A DNA stretch of 64,000 bases from Lewinellaceae bacterium (GCA_016712415.1 JADJRC010000049.1:186001-250000), one strand, 5' to 3'; shown: positions 27,865 to 36,258, counted from the stretch's first letter. Notes: a model not told the origin generated them from the letters alone. Made by a program: numbers and translations.

Positions 27865-28965
27865 ATGCAAAACCAGGACCTCGATCTGTGGCGGAAAAGT
27901 TGGCAGGAGGAGGTAGACGCCCATTATTTGTACCAAATACTCGAGAAAACGGTTTCGGAAGAACGCGACCGCAAGCTCTACCGCGAACTTGGCGGGCTGG
28001 AAGCCGAACACGTGGATGCCTGGGAAAACCTGATCCGCGAAAAAAATGTCGCCTTGGGAGCCAGAAAACCGACCTTTAAATCGCGCTTGCTGGCCTGGGC
28101 CGCCGGCCGTTTTGGTCCGGGTTTCCTGCGCCAGTACATGGCCGCCTGGGAAGGCCGCGAAGTACGCGAATACCTGCTCCTGCACCAGCACGCCAAACAA
28201 CCCGAAACACGAGCCCTCGCCAAACAACTGGCGATGGACTCCGCCGAACACGAACAACTCCAGACAGACGACGACAGCAAGGAATCGTGGCACAGCGCCG
28301 AATCGGGCGGTATGCTCCGCAACGTCATTTATGGATTTAACGATGGCCTGACCGCCAATTTCGGCCTGATCGCCGGCATGGTCGGCGCCGGCGCACAGCC
28401 GCACCTGGTCGTGGTATCGGGCATGGCCGGTGTGCTGGCCGACGCGCTTTCCATGGGCTCGTCGGGATATCTGGCCGCGAAAAGCGAGGCAGAAGTGTAT
28501 GAAAACGAACGACGCAAGGAAAAACTGGAACTGACGGTCATGCCCGAAATCGAGGCGCGCGAGCTCAGTCTGATCTACCAGTCGAAAGGCATGCAGGCCG
28601 AAGAAGCCGACCGGATGGTAAAGGCGCTCATGACCGACAAGCCGGCTTTTCTGCAGGAAAAAATGAAGCAGGAACTGGAAATGGAGACTGCCTCCATACA
28701 CCCCCTGCGTGAAGGATGGATCACCGGCCTGGCCACGGCCATAGGCGCCATTATTCCCGTAGTGCCTTTTCTGATAACGGAAGGAGTGCCCGCTATCGTC
28801 GCTTCTTTCGCCATATCCATGCTGGCACACTTTGCCGTGGGCGCTGCCCGAAGTTTTTTTACGGGCAGGAATTTCTGGAAAAGCGGCATGGAAATGTTTG
28901 TTGTAGGCTTCGGCATCGCTATTGCAGGGTATTTCCTCGGCGAGTGGCTGATCAAATTTATGTAA
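27865..28965 (+). CDS. VIT1/CCC1-type transporter with N-terminal ferritin-like domain
   Basis: A 366-aa protein. Residues 1-140 are a rubrerythrin/ferritin-like helical bundle with spaced carboxylates and His: EEVDAHYLYQILEKT, LEAEHVDAWENL and DSAEHEQLQ. Residues 155-366 are a VIT1/CCC1 domain with five hydrophobic helices (IYGFNDGLTANFGLIAGMVG; GVLADALSMGSSGYLAAKSE). Known relatives (the bacterial MbfA type) export iron or manganese into the periplasm using the ferritin-like domain as sensor or feeder. Here the function is inferred from that. ATG 27865 is chosen. The next gene begins eight bases after the stop, so they are likely an operon. Confidence 0.88.
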   Translation: MQNQDLDLWRKSWQEEVDAHYLYQILEKTVSEERDRKLYRELGGLEAEHVDAWENLIREKNVALGARKPTFKSRLLAWAAGRFGPGFLRQYMAAWEGREVREYLLLHQHAKQPETRALAKQLAMDSAEHEQLQTDDDSKESWHSAESGGMLRNVIYGFNDGLTANFGLIAGMVGAGAQPHLVVVSGMAGVLADALSMGSSGYLAAKSEAEVYENERRKEKLELTVMPEIEARELSLIYQSKGMQAEEADRMVKALMTDKPAFLQEKMKQELEMETASIHPLREGWITGLATAIGAIIPVVPFLITEGVPAIVASFAISMLAHFAVGAARSFFTGRNFWKSGMEMFVVGFGIAIAGYFLGEWLIKFM

Positions 28966-28972
28966 TACCGTT

Positions 28973-29569
28973 TTGAAAAACACCCTGCTGATCCTGATCA
29001 AAAATCCGAGACCCGGCTACGTCAAGACCCGGCTGGCGCGTACCGTGGGCGACGAAGCCGCACTTCGCATCTACCGGTACCTGCTCGGCAAGACCCGCGT
29101 GGCTGCCCAGGGCGTCCGGGCAGAGCGGGTGCTGTGCTACAGCGATGTTGTGGAAACAAACGACAACTGGCCCGAAGCGGATTTTATCAAGACGACCCAG
29201 GCGCCGGGCGATCTGGGCGCGCGCATGGCGGCATCTTTCCAATCAGCCTTCGACAAGGGTGCGGAAAAAGCCGTTATTATCGGCAGCGACTGCCCCGCTC
29301 TTACCGGAGCGCTGCTGCAGCGAGCCTTCGATGCCCTTGACCACAGCGATTTTGTTTTGGGACCCACACCCGACGGGGGCTACTACCTCCTCGGTATGCG
29401 CCATTTTGACGAAACAGTATTTCAAAATATTGAGTGGAGCACAGATTCGGTGCGCGCGCATACGCTGGACAGAATCGCCGCAGCGGGTAAAACCTGCGCC
29501 CTGATGCCCGTTCTTTCCGATGTGGATACGGAAGAAGACTGGCTGGCATATACCCGCAGTGCTGAATAA
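28973..29569 (+). CDS. TIGR04282/DUF2064 glycosyltransferase-like protein
   Basis: A 198-aa protein of the small GT-A-fold family typed TIGR04282 (arsenosugar-biosynthesis-associated glycosyltransferase). Features: ILIKNPRPGYVKTRLA at the N-terminus (the nucleotide-binding loop), QAPGDLGARM, the core IIGSDCPALT, and GPTPDGGYYLLG. The family is sometimes linked to arsenosugar and other sugar-transfer pathways, but the function of most members is unknown. Translation starts at TTG 28973 eight bases after the VIT gene stop, so the genes are probably cotranscribed. Confidence 0.84.
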   Translation: MKNTLLILIKNPRPGYVKTRLARTVGDEAALRIYRYLLGKTRVAAQGVRAERVLCYSDVVETNDNWPEADFIKTTQAPGDLGARMAASFQSAFDKGAEKAVIIGSDCPALTGALLQRAFDALDHSDFVLGPTPDGGYYLLGMRHFDETVFQNIEWSTDSVRAHTLDRIAAAGKTCALMPVLSDVDTEEDWLAYTRSAE

Positions 29570-29635
29570 TTTGCCTGAAAATAATCGGTTCTTGTGTTCC
29601 TTTGCGGACCGGGTCGACACCTAAATTTACTTTCC

Positions 29636-30028
29636 ATGAAACAATTCACGCTTTTCTTCCCCCTGGCTTTTTTGATGTTCCAGTCCCGTTCCAAAGACAA
29701 GACCGACTCGCCTTTTATCGGCGTTTTTCTGGGCGACTACAAGGAAGCGACCATCGGAAGTTCAATTTCGTTGAACGATGTTACGGCCACGGTCACAGGC
29801 AAATCCAACAACAAACTTGATATTAAACTGGATCTGGGCGTTGCGGCAACAACGCTGAACGCCGAGGTGCTGACCGATATGGAAATATTTTTTCCTCCGC
29901 AAAATTACTTTGGCGACGAGGTCAGCGGCACCGGTTCCCTGACCAACAACAACCAGAAGTTGGTTATTGAAATGGAAACGACGTCCGGACAAAGCCGGAA
30001 TTTCACCTTCACCGGTACAAGGCAGTAA
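29636..30028 (+). CDS. Small secreted protein of unknown function
   Basis: A 130-aa protein with a signal-peptide-like start (MKQFTLFFPLAFLMFQSRS) and a beta-rich body (GSSISLNDVTATVTG, LNAEVLTDMEIFFPP). No cysteine follows the hydrophobic stretch, so it is probably not a lipoprotein. I recognise no domain. ATG 29636 is chosen because the hydrophobic leader begins there. It stands between the glycosyltransferase gene and the convergent cysS gene (stop-to-stop gap 6 bases), which supports a real coding region. Confidence 0.65.
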   Translation: MKQFTLFFPLAFLMFQSRSKDKTDSPFIGVFLGDYKEATIGSSISLNDVTATVTGKSNNKLDIKLDLGVAATTLNAEVLTDMEIFFPPQNYFGDEVSGTGSLTNNNQKLVIEMETTSGQSRNFTFTGTRQ

Positions 30029-30034
30029 ACCTGG

Positions 30035-31540
30035 TTACTGCTTGTTCCAGCTTACTCCTTCCTTGCCATCCTTCACCTGAATGCCTACCTCGGTCAGGGC
30101 GTCGCGGATCTTATCGCTGGTGGTCCAGTCTTTCTGTTCCCGGGCGTTGGCACGGATGTCGAGCACCAGACGCATCAAGCCTTCCACGGTACCGTCTGCG
30201 GCTCCGGCCGACTCGTCCTGCAGGCCGAAAATATCGTAAATGAAATTGGTAAAAGCGGTTTTCATCCGTTCCAGCACCCAGGGCGCGATATCGCCTTCGG
30301 CGAGCTGTTTGTTGACCAGTTTATTTACGTAGCCGCCTATTTCATTCAACGACGCCAGGGCGATCGCCGTATTGAAATCGTCGTCCATGCCTTTATAGCC
30401 GTCGTCGATCAGGGCGAGTATGGCGCGGTCGGTGTCGCTTTCCGACCCGTCAAAATCCCGGGCAGAAATGGATGTCGCCTGAAGCAGTTTGTTGGTTTCC
30501 ATGAGTTTACGGAACCCTTTTTCTGCTGCCTGTAGGGCCTCATCGGTGATATCGAGCGTGCTCCGGTAATGCGCCATCAGCATAAAAAACTTGACCACCA
30601 TCGGTGAATAGCCCTTGCTGATAAAAGGGCTGTCGCCACTGAACAACTCGGCAGGACTGATGGTATTGCCTTCGCTTTTGCTCATCTTCCGGCCATTGAG
30701 CAGCAACATATTGGCGTGCAGCCAATAATTGGCGGGCTGGCAGCCGCAGGAGCCGTGGTTTTGGGCCACTTCATTTTCGTGGTGCGGGAACTTGAGGTCG
30801 CCGCCGCCGCCGTGAATATCGAATGTCTTGCCCAGGTATTTGGTGCTCATTGCGCTGCATTCGAGGTGCCAGCCGGGAAAGCCGATCGACCAGGGGCTGT
30901 TCCAGCGCATGATATGTTCTTCGGAAGCTTTTATCCAGATGGCAAAATCGGCAGGATGGTTTTTTTCATCCTGGTGCTTCAGGTTTTCCCGGCTCTCTGC
31001 CAGCAGTTCGTCGATGACGCGACCGGAAAGTTGTCCGTACACGGCAGGGTTCTCCCTGGCGAATTTGATGACGTCAAAATACACCGAGCCGTTTTTCTCG
31101 TAGGCATAACCGCGGTCGAGGATCGCCTGCACCATTTCCACCTGTTCAGGAATGTGGCCGGTAGCGCGCGGTTCGATACTCGGCGGCAGGGTATTGAATA
31201 TCCGCATAATATCATGAAAACCAACGGTGTATTTCTGCGCGACCTCCATGGGTTCCAGTTGGCTGAGGCGCGCGCCCTTCGACATGCGATCTTCCCCGTC
31301 GTCGAGCAAATGCCCCACGTCGGTGATATTGCGCACATACCGGACTTTATAGCCGCTGTGCATCAGGTAGCGGTAGATGATATCGAAACTGACAAAGGTG
31401 CGGCAGTTGCCGAGGTGTACGTCGCTGTATACCGTAGGGCCGCAGACATACATGCCTACGCGGCCCGGGGCCAAGGATTGAAAGACTTCTTTTTTGCCGG
31501 AAAGGCTGTTGTGCAGTTTGATGGCGCGAATCTCGTTCAT
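30035..31540 (-). CDS. cysS: Cysteine--tRNA ligase
   Basis: A 501-aa class I synthetase. The nucleotide-binding HIGH variant is VHLGN in CGPTVYSDVHLGN (the Cys is a zinc ligand), further zinc ligands lie at HLECSAMS and HHENEVAQ, and the KMSKS loop is KMSKSEGN. The C-terminal anticodon-binding part follows. It joins Cys to tRNA-Cys. ATG 31540 is set by the family N-terminus (NEIRAIKLHNSLSGKK); the open frame extends to 31849 only by overlap with the next gene. Degenerate heptamer repeats lie 20-50 bases upstream of the start. Confidence 0.96.
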   Translation of the reverse strand: MNEIRAIKLHNSLSGKKEVFQSLAPGRVGMYVCGPTVYSDVHLGNCRTFVSFDIIYRYLMHSGYKVRYVRNITDVGHLLDDGEDRMSKGARLSQLEPMEVAQKYTVGFHDIMRIFNTLPPSIEPRATGHIPEQVEMVQAILDRGYAYEKNGSVYFDVIKFARENPAVYGQLSGRVIDELLAESRENLKHQDEKNHPADFAIWIKASEEHIMRWNSPWSIGFPGWHLECSAMSTKYLGKTFDIHGGGGDLKFPHHENEVAQNHGSCGCQPANYWLHANMLLLNGRKMSKSEGNTISPAELFSGDSPFISKGYSPMVVKFFMLMAHYRSTLDITDEALQAAEKGFRKLMETNKLLQATSISARDFDGSESDTDRAILALIDDGYKGMDDDFNTAIALASLNEIGGYVNKLVNKQLAEGDIAPWVLERMKTAFTNFIYDIFGLQDESAGAADGTVEGLMRLVLDIRANAREQKDWTTSDKIRDALTEVGIQVKDGKEGVSWNKQ

Positions 31541-31559
31541 GGGCGCAAATGTATGAAGA

Positions 31560-31587
31560 CGGTGGAGTGTTGGCGATGGACGGCAGA
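31560..31587. repeat. Degenerate heptamer array upstream of cysS
   Basis: Plus strand at 31560-31587: CGGTGGA, GTGTTGG, CGATGGA, CGGCAGA. The first unit equals the pyrD repeat unit and the third and fourth differ by one or two bases. Located 20 bases upstream of the cysS start. Confidence 0.45.
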
Positions 31588-31614
31588 TGGTTTTTGTTCC
31601 GGTGTCCGGTTTTT

Positions 31615-32661
31615 TTAAAAGCCGATAGCAGAAGATACCGGATAATGGTCGGAAAAAGTTCCCCGAATGGTCCGGCAGGAGAACGTCGTGAAGCTTTTTT
31701 CCGTGAGGATATAGTCGATCCGGAGCATGGGCAATACACCGGCAAAGGTGGTGCCGAAGCCCAGGCCTTTTTCGCGGAAAGTATCGGTAAGCCCTTCCGA
31801 AATGAGGGCATAAACGAAGGAGTTTGGCGTATCGTTGAAATCGCCGCACACAATAACCGGATTAGGCGACGCCTCAATATGTTCACGCAGGCGTTGTGCC
31901 TGGTCGGCGCGCCGGCTGGTCGCATTGCCTACCTGGTGCAATACGCTGCCGATCTCGTGCCAGGTCTCGCCTTCGTTGAGTTCTGGGTCGCCGATAACCT
32001 TTTCCGCAGCGCTTGCCACTTTGTTGGACTGCAAATGGACATCATATAGCCTGACCAGTTTGTTGTTGATGCGGATATCGGCCCACAGCGAGGAGTTGGC
32101 TGTTTTGCCGAACGGTATCTCGCCACCGCCGTCGATGGGGAAACGGCTAAAGATGACGGTTCCTTTTTTCAGGTTAAACGTGTAGTCGTAGCCCATTTTT
32201 TTGGCCAGAATATGGTACATCTTGCCGGTAGTCTCCTGGGTGCAAAGGATATCGGGCATACCGTTGTCTTTGAGAAACCGCGCATACTGGGCAGCCGTTT
32301 GCTCCTGCAGGGAATCGGATATTTTTTTCCCGTGAAACAGCCCGCCAAGGTTGTGGGTAGCGATGACGACGGCATTTTCCGGCACCGAATCTTTTCCAAA
32401 ATCAAACCCGATAAAGCCTGAAACGTATTGCCAGCCAAATGCAAGGATACCGATGTGGTAAAGGGCGAACCGGCTGCGCCGCCAGGCCCAGAACAGGATC
32501 ATAAACACGTTGGCCAGCAATATCCAGGGGAAAGCCGTACCAAAAAATGCCAGCCAGGAAAAGACCGCAGGGTTCACATGCGGGCATACGTAGGCCAGCA
32601 GTGTCAGAAACACCACGATCGCACTCAGTATTTTGAAAGCGTTTTTCAGCAGGGAGCGCAT
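31615..32661 (-). CDS. Membrane-anchored endonuclease/exonuclease/phosphatase (EEP) family protein
   Basis: A 348-aa protein with two or three N-terminal hydrophobic segments (about residues 9-27, 33-57, 67-85) and a DNase I-like EEP domain from about residue 95. EEP motifs are visible: IATHNLGG, ILCTQETT (metal-binding Glu), VRLYDVHLQS, VIVCGDFNDTPNS and SDHYPVSS (general-base His). Such proteins hydrolyse phosphodiesters in nucleic acids, phosphoinositides or sphingolipids; the substrate is unknown. It is the third gene in a run after two rhomboid genes (52-base gap), so may share their transcript. Confidence 0.87.
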   Translation of the reverse strand: MRSLLKNAFKILSAIVVFLTLLAYVCPHVNPAVFSWLAFFGTAFPWILLANVFMILFWAWRRSRFALYHIGILAFGWQYVSGFIGFDFGKDSVPENAVVIATHNLGGLFHGKKISDSLQEQTAAQYARFLKDNGMPDILCTQETTGKMYHILAKKMGYDYTFNLKKGTVIFSRFPIDGGGEIPFGKTANSSLWADIRINNKLVRLYDVHLQSNKVASAAEKVIGDPELNEGETWHEIGSVLHQVGNATSRRADQAQRLREHIEASPNPVIVCGDFNDTPNSFVYALISEGLTDTFREKGLGFGTTFAGVLPMLRIDYILTEKSFTTFSCRTIRGTFSDHYPVSSAIGF

Positions 32662-32713
32662 GCTTCGTCGTCGGATGTTCTAATTTCGTTGTGTACCGGT
32701 GCGGACAGGAAAA

Positions 32714-33652
32714 CTATTTCTTGCTCGCGTCGTACAAAAAGTCTTTTTCCTCCTGGCTGAGGTTTTCGTAACCTTTTTCTTTGATTTTGTCCAGGATAGC
32801 ATCGAGTCGCTCCTGAAAGGAAAGGTCGTTGGTGTCGCTGGCACTGCTGCCCCGTGCATTTCCAAAACTGGTTTTGAATGCGGGCTGTGTTTTGCGCCTG
32901 ACGGTTTTTTTCTTCGGCCCTGAATTCCCGTAGAACAAACTCCTGACCCAATCAAGCAAACGGTTGACGGGCGCGGAAAGGTCTTTGCCATCGCGCAACT
33001 GGTATACAAACAGGCAGCCCATGGCAAACCCGCCAATATGTGCCGCGTGCCCCCCGGTGTTGCTTTGGTTGGCAATGCCTACCAGATCAAGCAGCACGAG
33101 AATCAATACAATGTATTTCACCTTTACCTCGCCCAGCAGTATAAGCATGACCCGGTAGTCGGGCGCCAGCACCAGCGCTGCGCCGGCCAGTGCCATGATT
33201 GCCCCGGAAGCACCGAGCGCATAGGTGCCCACATAGGGCATGAATTGCGCGGAAATAAAATAAAGCACATTGCCGACCAGCCCGCCCAGCAGGTAAATGG
33301 GCAACACCCTCCGGTCGCCGATGAGGTCGCCGACAATAACGCCAAAAAGGTACAGGGTGATCAGGTTGCCCAGAAAGTGTCCGAACCCTTCGTGCAGAAA
33401 CATGCTCGTGATGATCGACCACGGATGCCACAAAAAAGTGAGCCAGTTGCCGGGCATACAAAAAAGATACAGGCCCTGCTCAAACAGTTCGCCCGCTTTG
33501 GCGCGATCGCCCTGAAAGCCAAGCCAGAGCAGGAAATAAATGATATTCACCAGCGCAAAAACGCCGAAGTTGATGATGACCAGCCTGGTCACCATGTTTC
33601 CCGCGCGAAACGAGTGCTTTATATCCTCCCAAATTGACCTGAAAACCGCCAT
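32714..33652 (-). CDS. Rhomboid-family intramembrane protease with C-terminal DUF6576-like tail
   Basis: A 312-aa rhomboid. The catalytic Ser lies in GASGAIMAL and the partner His in HAAHIGGFAMG. About six membrane helices occupy residues 20-225, with the LGNLITLYLFGVIVGDL segment of helix 2. The C-terminal 85 residues are soluble, with a short conserved end FQERLDAILDKIKEKGYENL and SQEEKDFLYDASKK resembling the DUF6576 helix pair common at rhomboid ends in Bacteroidota. It cleaves membrane-protein substrates that are not identified. A second rhomboid gene lies 36 bases upstream; both share a strand. Confidence 0.9.
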   Translation of the reverse strand: MAVFRSIWEDIKHSFRAGNMVTRLVIINFGVFALVNIIYFLLWLGFQGDRAKAGELFEQGLYLFCMPGNWLTFLWHPWSIITSMFLHEGFGHFLGNLITLYLFGVIVGDLIGDRRVLPIYLLGGLVGNVLYFISAQFMPYVGTYALGASGAIMALAGAALVLAPDYRVMLILLGEVKVKYIVLILVLLDLVGIANQSNTGGHAAHIGGFAMGCLFVYQLRDGKDLSAPVNRLLDWVRSLFYGNSGPKKKTVRRKTQPAFKTSFGNARGSSASDTNDLSFQERLDAILDKIKEKGYENLSQEEKDFLYDASKK

Positions 33653-33688
33653 TTTTTTAATGTATATGCTGTTGATCTGTCATACATT

Positions 33689-34357
33689 TCACCGGAATCG
33701 CCCCCGGTACCATATCATGATCAAAATAAAACCAAAAACCGCGCCGCCTATGTGTGCAAAGTGGGCAATTCCCGTCGAATAACCCCGAACACCGTAAAAA
33801 ATCTCCAGACCGGCCATGATCGGTACAAAATATTTTGCTTTTAGCGATATAGGGGGGAACAACAGGCTGATCACCTGGTTCGGGAATAAATAGGCAAAGG
33901 CCACAAATATACCAAAAATCGCCCCGGAAGCACCCAGCATAGGCACATTCCATGAAGTCGGGTCTATGCCGGCCTGCTCCAGTTCCCACCATTGCACCCC
34001 CACGTGGGAGACATAGGCGCCTACGCCGCAAAAAAGATAATAGAACAAAAAGCGGCGGTGCCCCCAGGTCATTTCCACCATCGGGCCAAATATGTACAAC
34101 GAAAACATGTTGAAAGCCAGGTGCATGATATCGCCGTGCATGAACATGTGCGTGGCAATCTGAAACGGCTGAAAATATTTGGAGCCCGGTGTAAAGGCGG
34201 CCAGTTGAAGTCGGCCAAGTACGTCGAGTTCGCCTATTGAGGGGTTCCAATGTTCTTGCCCCAGTACCACATAGGTACCGATAAACATCAGTACATTGAT
34301 GACAATAAGGTGCCGGACAACGCCGGAAAAAGGTTGATAAAACTGGAAATATGACAT
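33689..34357 (-). CDS. Rhomboid-family intramembrane protease (short form)
   Basis: A 222-aa six-helix rhomboid protease with catalytic Ser in GASGAIFGIF and His in HFAHIGGAVFG. The first-loop motif is MVEMTWGHRRFLFYYLFCG (the W-R pair) and the helix 2 region HMFMHGDIMHLAFNMFSLY carries the HxxxN oxyanion element. No extra C-terminal domain is present. ATG 34357 (MSYFQFYQPFSG) gives the typical form; an ATG at 34432 would add 25 residues. It lies 36 bases before the longer rhomboid gene. Its upstream side is the 61-bp repeat array, so any promoter lies within about 150 bases or in the array itself. Confidence 0.9.
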   Translation of the reverse strand: MSYFQFYQPFSGVVRHLIVINVLMFIGTYVVLGQEHWNPSIGELDVLGRLQLAAFTPGSKYFQPFQIATHMFMHGDIMHLAFNMFSLYIFGPMVEMTWGHRRFLFYYLFCGVGAYVSHVGVQWWELEQAGIDPTSWNVPMLGASGAIFGIFVAFAYLFPNQVISLLFPPISLKAKYFVPIMAGLEIFYGVRGYSTGIAHFAHIGGAVFGFILIMIWYRGRFR

Positions 34358-34508
34358 CAGGTGAGCGTAGGTATTATTGTCCGGGTTCGTAAAATAAGCC
34401 CCAAAAGTATCCAGATGTGCCGACTCTCCCAAAAAACTCGACTTGCATTACATGTAAATATGCCAGTCTGTAAAAATGAACGTCTAACGGGCGTATTCCA
34501 AACTGTCG

Positions 34509-35690
34509 CATAAATGTATCGCGGAATGACATTACGCAGCCCGGAATATCATTCCGGGTTACAAGGTGCGGCAATGTATCGCGGAATGGTATTCCGCAGT
34601 GCGGAATGGTATTCCGCAGATGTATTGCGGAATGGTATTCCGAGTGGAATGGTATTGCGGAATGGTATTCCGCAGATGTATTGCGGAATGGTATTCCGCA
34701 GCCCGAAATGCATTCCGGGTTACAGGGTGCGACATATGTATCGCGGAATGGTATTCCGCAGCCCGAAATGCCATTCCGGGTTACAGGGTGCGACATGTGT
34801 AGAGCGGAATGGTATTCCGCCCTGAATACCATTCCGGGTTACAGGGTGCGCATATGTATCGCGGAATGGTATTCCGCAGCCCGAAATGCCATTCCGGGTT
34901 ACAGGGTGCCGCATATGTATCGCGGAATGGTATTCCCGCAGCCCGAAATGCCATTCCGGGTTACAGGGTGCCGCATATGTATCGCGGAATGGTATTCCGC
35001 AGCCCGGAATACCATTCCGGGTTACAGGGTGCCGCATATGTATCGCGGAATGACATTACGCAGCCCGGAATACCATTCCGGGTTACAGGGTGCCGCATAT
35101 GTATCGCGGAATGGTATTCCGCAGCCCGGAATACCATTCCGGGTTACAGGGTGCGACATATGTATCGCGGAATGGTATTCCGCAGCCCGAAATGCCATTC
35201 CGGGTTACAGGGTGCCGCATATGTATCGCGGAATGGTATTCCGCAGCCCGGAATACCATTCCGGGTTACAGGGTGCCGCATATGTATCGCGGAATGGTAT
35301 TCCGCAGCCCGAAATGCCATTCCGGGTTACAGGGTGCCGCATATGTATCGCGGAATGGTATTCCGCAGCCCGAAATGCCATTCCGGGTTACAGGGTGCCG
35401 CATATGTATCGCGGAATGGTATTCCGCAGCCCGGAATACCATTCCGGGTTACAGGGTGCGACATATGTATCGCGGAATGGTATTCCGCAGCCTGGAATAA
35501 CATTCCGGGTTACAGGGTGCCGCATATGTATCGCGGAATGGTATTCCGCAGCCCGGAATAACATTCCGGGTTACAGGGTGCGACATATGTATCGCGGAAT
35601 GGTATTCCGCAGCCCGAAATGCCATTCCGGGTTACAGGGTGCCGCATATGTATCGCGGAATGGTATTCCGCAGCCCGAAATGCCATTCCG
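34509..35690. repeat. Array of about 18 units of 61 bp, each with two complementary hairpins
   Basis: From 34851 to the end the unit is almost exactly 61 bases, with starts (CATATG) at 34851, 34912, 34974, 35035, 35096, 35157, 35218, 35279, 35340, 35401, 35462, 35523, 35584 and 35645. The upstream part (34509-34850) is less regular. Each unit holds hairpin 1 GCGGAAT-GGT-ATTCCGC and hairpin 2 CCCGGAAT-ACC-ATTCCGGG (or the CCCGAAATGCCATTCCGGG variant). The arms of hairpins 1 and 2 are reverse complements, so a unit can also fold as one long stem. The tail reads GTTACAGGGTGCCG. No spacers, no cas genes. All forward frames are open by composition and are not taken as coding. Confidence 0.97.
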
Positions 35691-35743
35691 TCGAACCAAC
35701 CTTTGAACAACGATTTACTGTCCTGTTTTAAAAAGTCAATTTT

Positions 35744-36211
35744 ATGAAAAAATCATTGTTATTCGTACTCCTCTGCCTCATACTGAACGCCTGCAAGGAT
35801 GATCCATCCTCCAACGCCCTGCCCGAAGGCGATACATTTACCTTCAGCAAATATTATTGCGAATGTATGGGCAATTGTATCACCGGATACAAACTTACCG
35901 ACCAGGGCCTTTTTCAGGGCGAAGGAACCTGGTGCGATCCTGCAACCCTGACGTTTTCTGCCACCCCGTTGTCTGACGACAAGGCCAATCTCGCCCAAAC
36001 CCTTCGTTACGAAATCCCGGCACAAATGCTCGATTCGGATGAGGATATCTATGGCTGTCCCGATTGCGGCGACTGGGGCGGGTACTATATTGAGATGACC
36101 ACCGGCGGCGCAACCAAATCCTGGCGACTCGATACAAAGAAAGACGACTTGCCCGTCGACATAAAAGCGTACGTGGAAATGCTCGAACAAACGTTGGCAG
36201 ATTTGCAATAA
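35744..36211 (+). CDS. Lipoprotein of unknown function with Cys-rich N-terminus
   Basis: A 155-aa protein with signal peptide II: LCLILNACKDDPSS, lipobox LNAC, mature N-terminal Cys17, so membrane-anchored. The body has conserved-looking Cys (YYCECMGNCITGYK and YGCPDCGDWGG), possibly disulfide- or metal-linked. I recognise no family beyond similar Bacteroidota lipoproteins. The start (ATG 35744) lies 53 bases after the repeat array. A promoter for the next gene lies inside its 3' end at 36202. Confidence 0.75.
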   Translation: MKKSLLFVLLCLILNACKDDPSSNALPEGDTFTFSKYYCECMGNCITGYKLTDQGLFQGEGTWCDPATLTFSATPLSDDKANLAQTLRYEIPAQMLDSDEDIYGCPDCGDWGGYYIEMTTGGATKSWRLDTKKDDLPVDIKAYVEMLEQTLADLQ

Positions 36212-36233
36212 GCCTTCCCAGCAGATACCTTCG
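36202..36233 (+). promoter_or_regulatory. Putative promoter for the BaiN-like gene
   Basis: TTTG (36202-36205), 20 bases, TACCTTCG (36226-36233), close to the TAnnTTTG consensus. It overlaps the end of the lipoprotein gene and sits about 25 bases before the GTG start at 36259. Confidence 0.5.
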
Positions 36234-36258
36234 CGCCGTAAACCAGCAACCACGTATC

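Noticed and set aside
31541..31849. 103-residue N-terminal extension of CysS
   Set aside because: It overlaps the 3' end of the EEP gene and has no homology; the family start is at 31540.
34509..35690. CRISPR array
   Set aside because: The units are contiguous tandem copies with no unique spacers of constant length and no cas genes are in the window.
34606..35706. Long open frames through the repeat array as protein-coding genes
   Set aside because: All three forward frames and part of the reverse are open because the 61-base unit has few stops; 61 is not a multiple of three, so each frame reads a 61-residue cycle of the same DNA. No ribosome site or homology.
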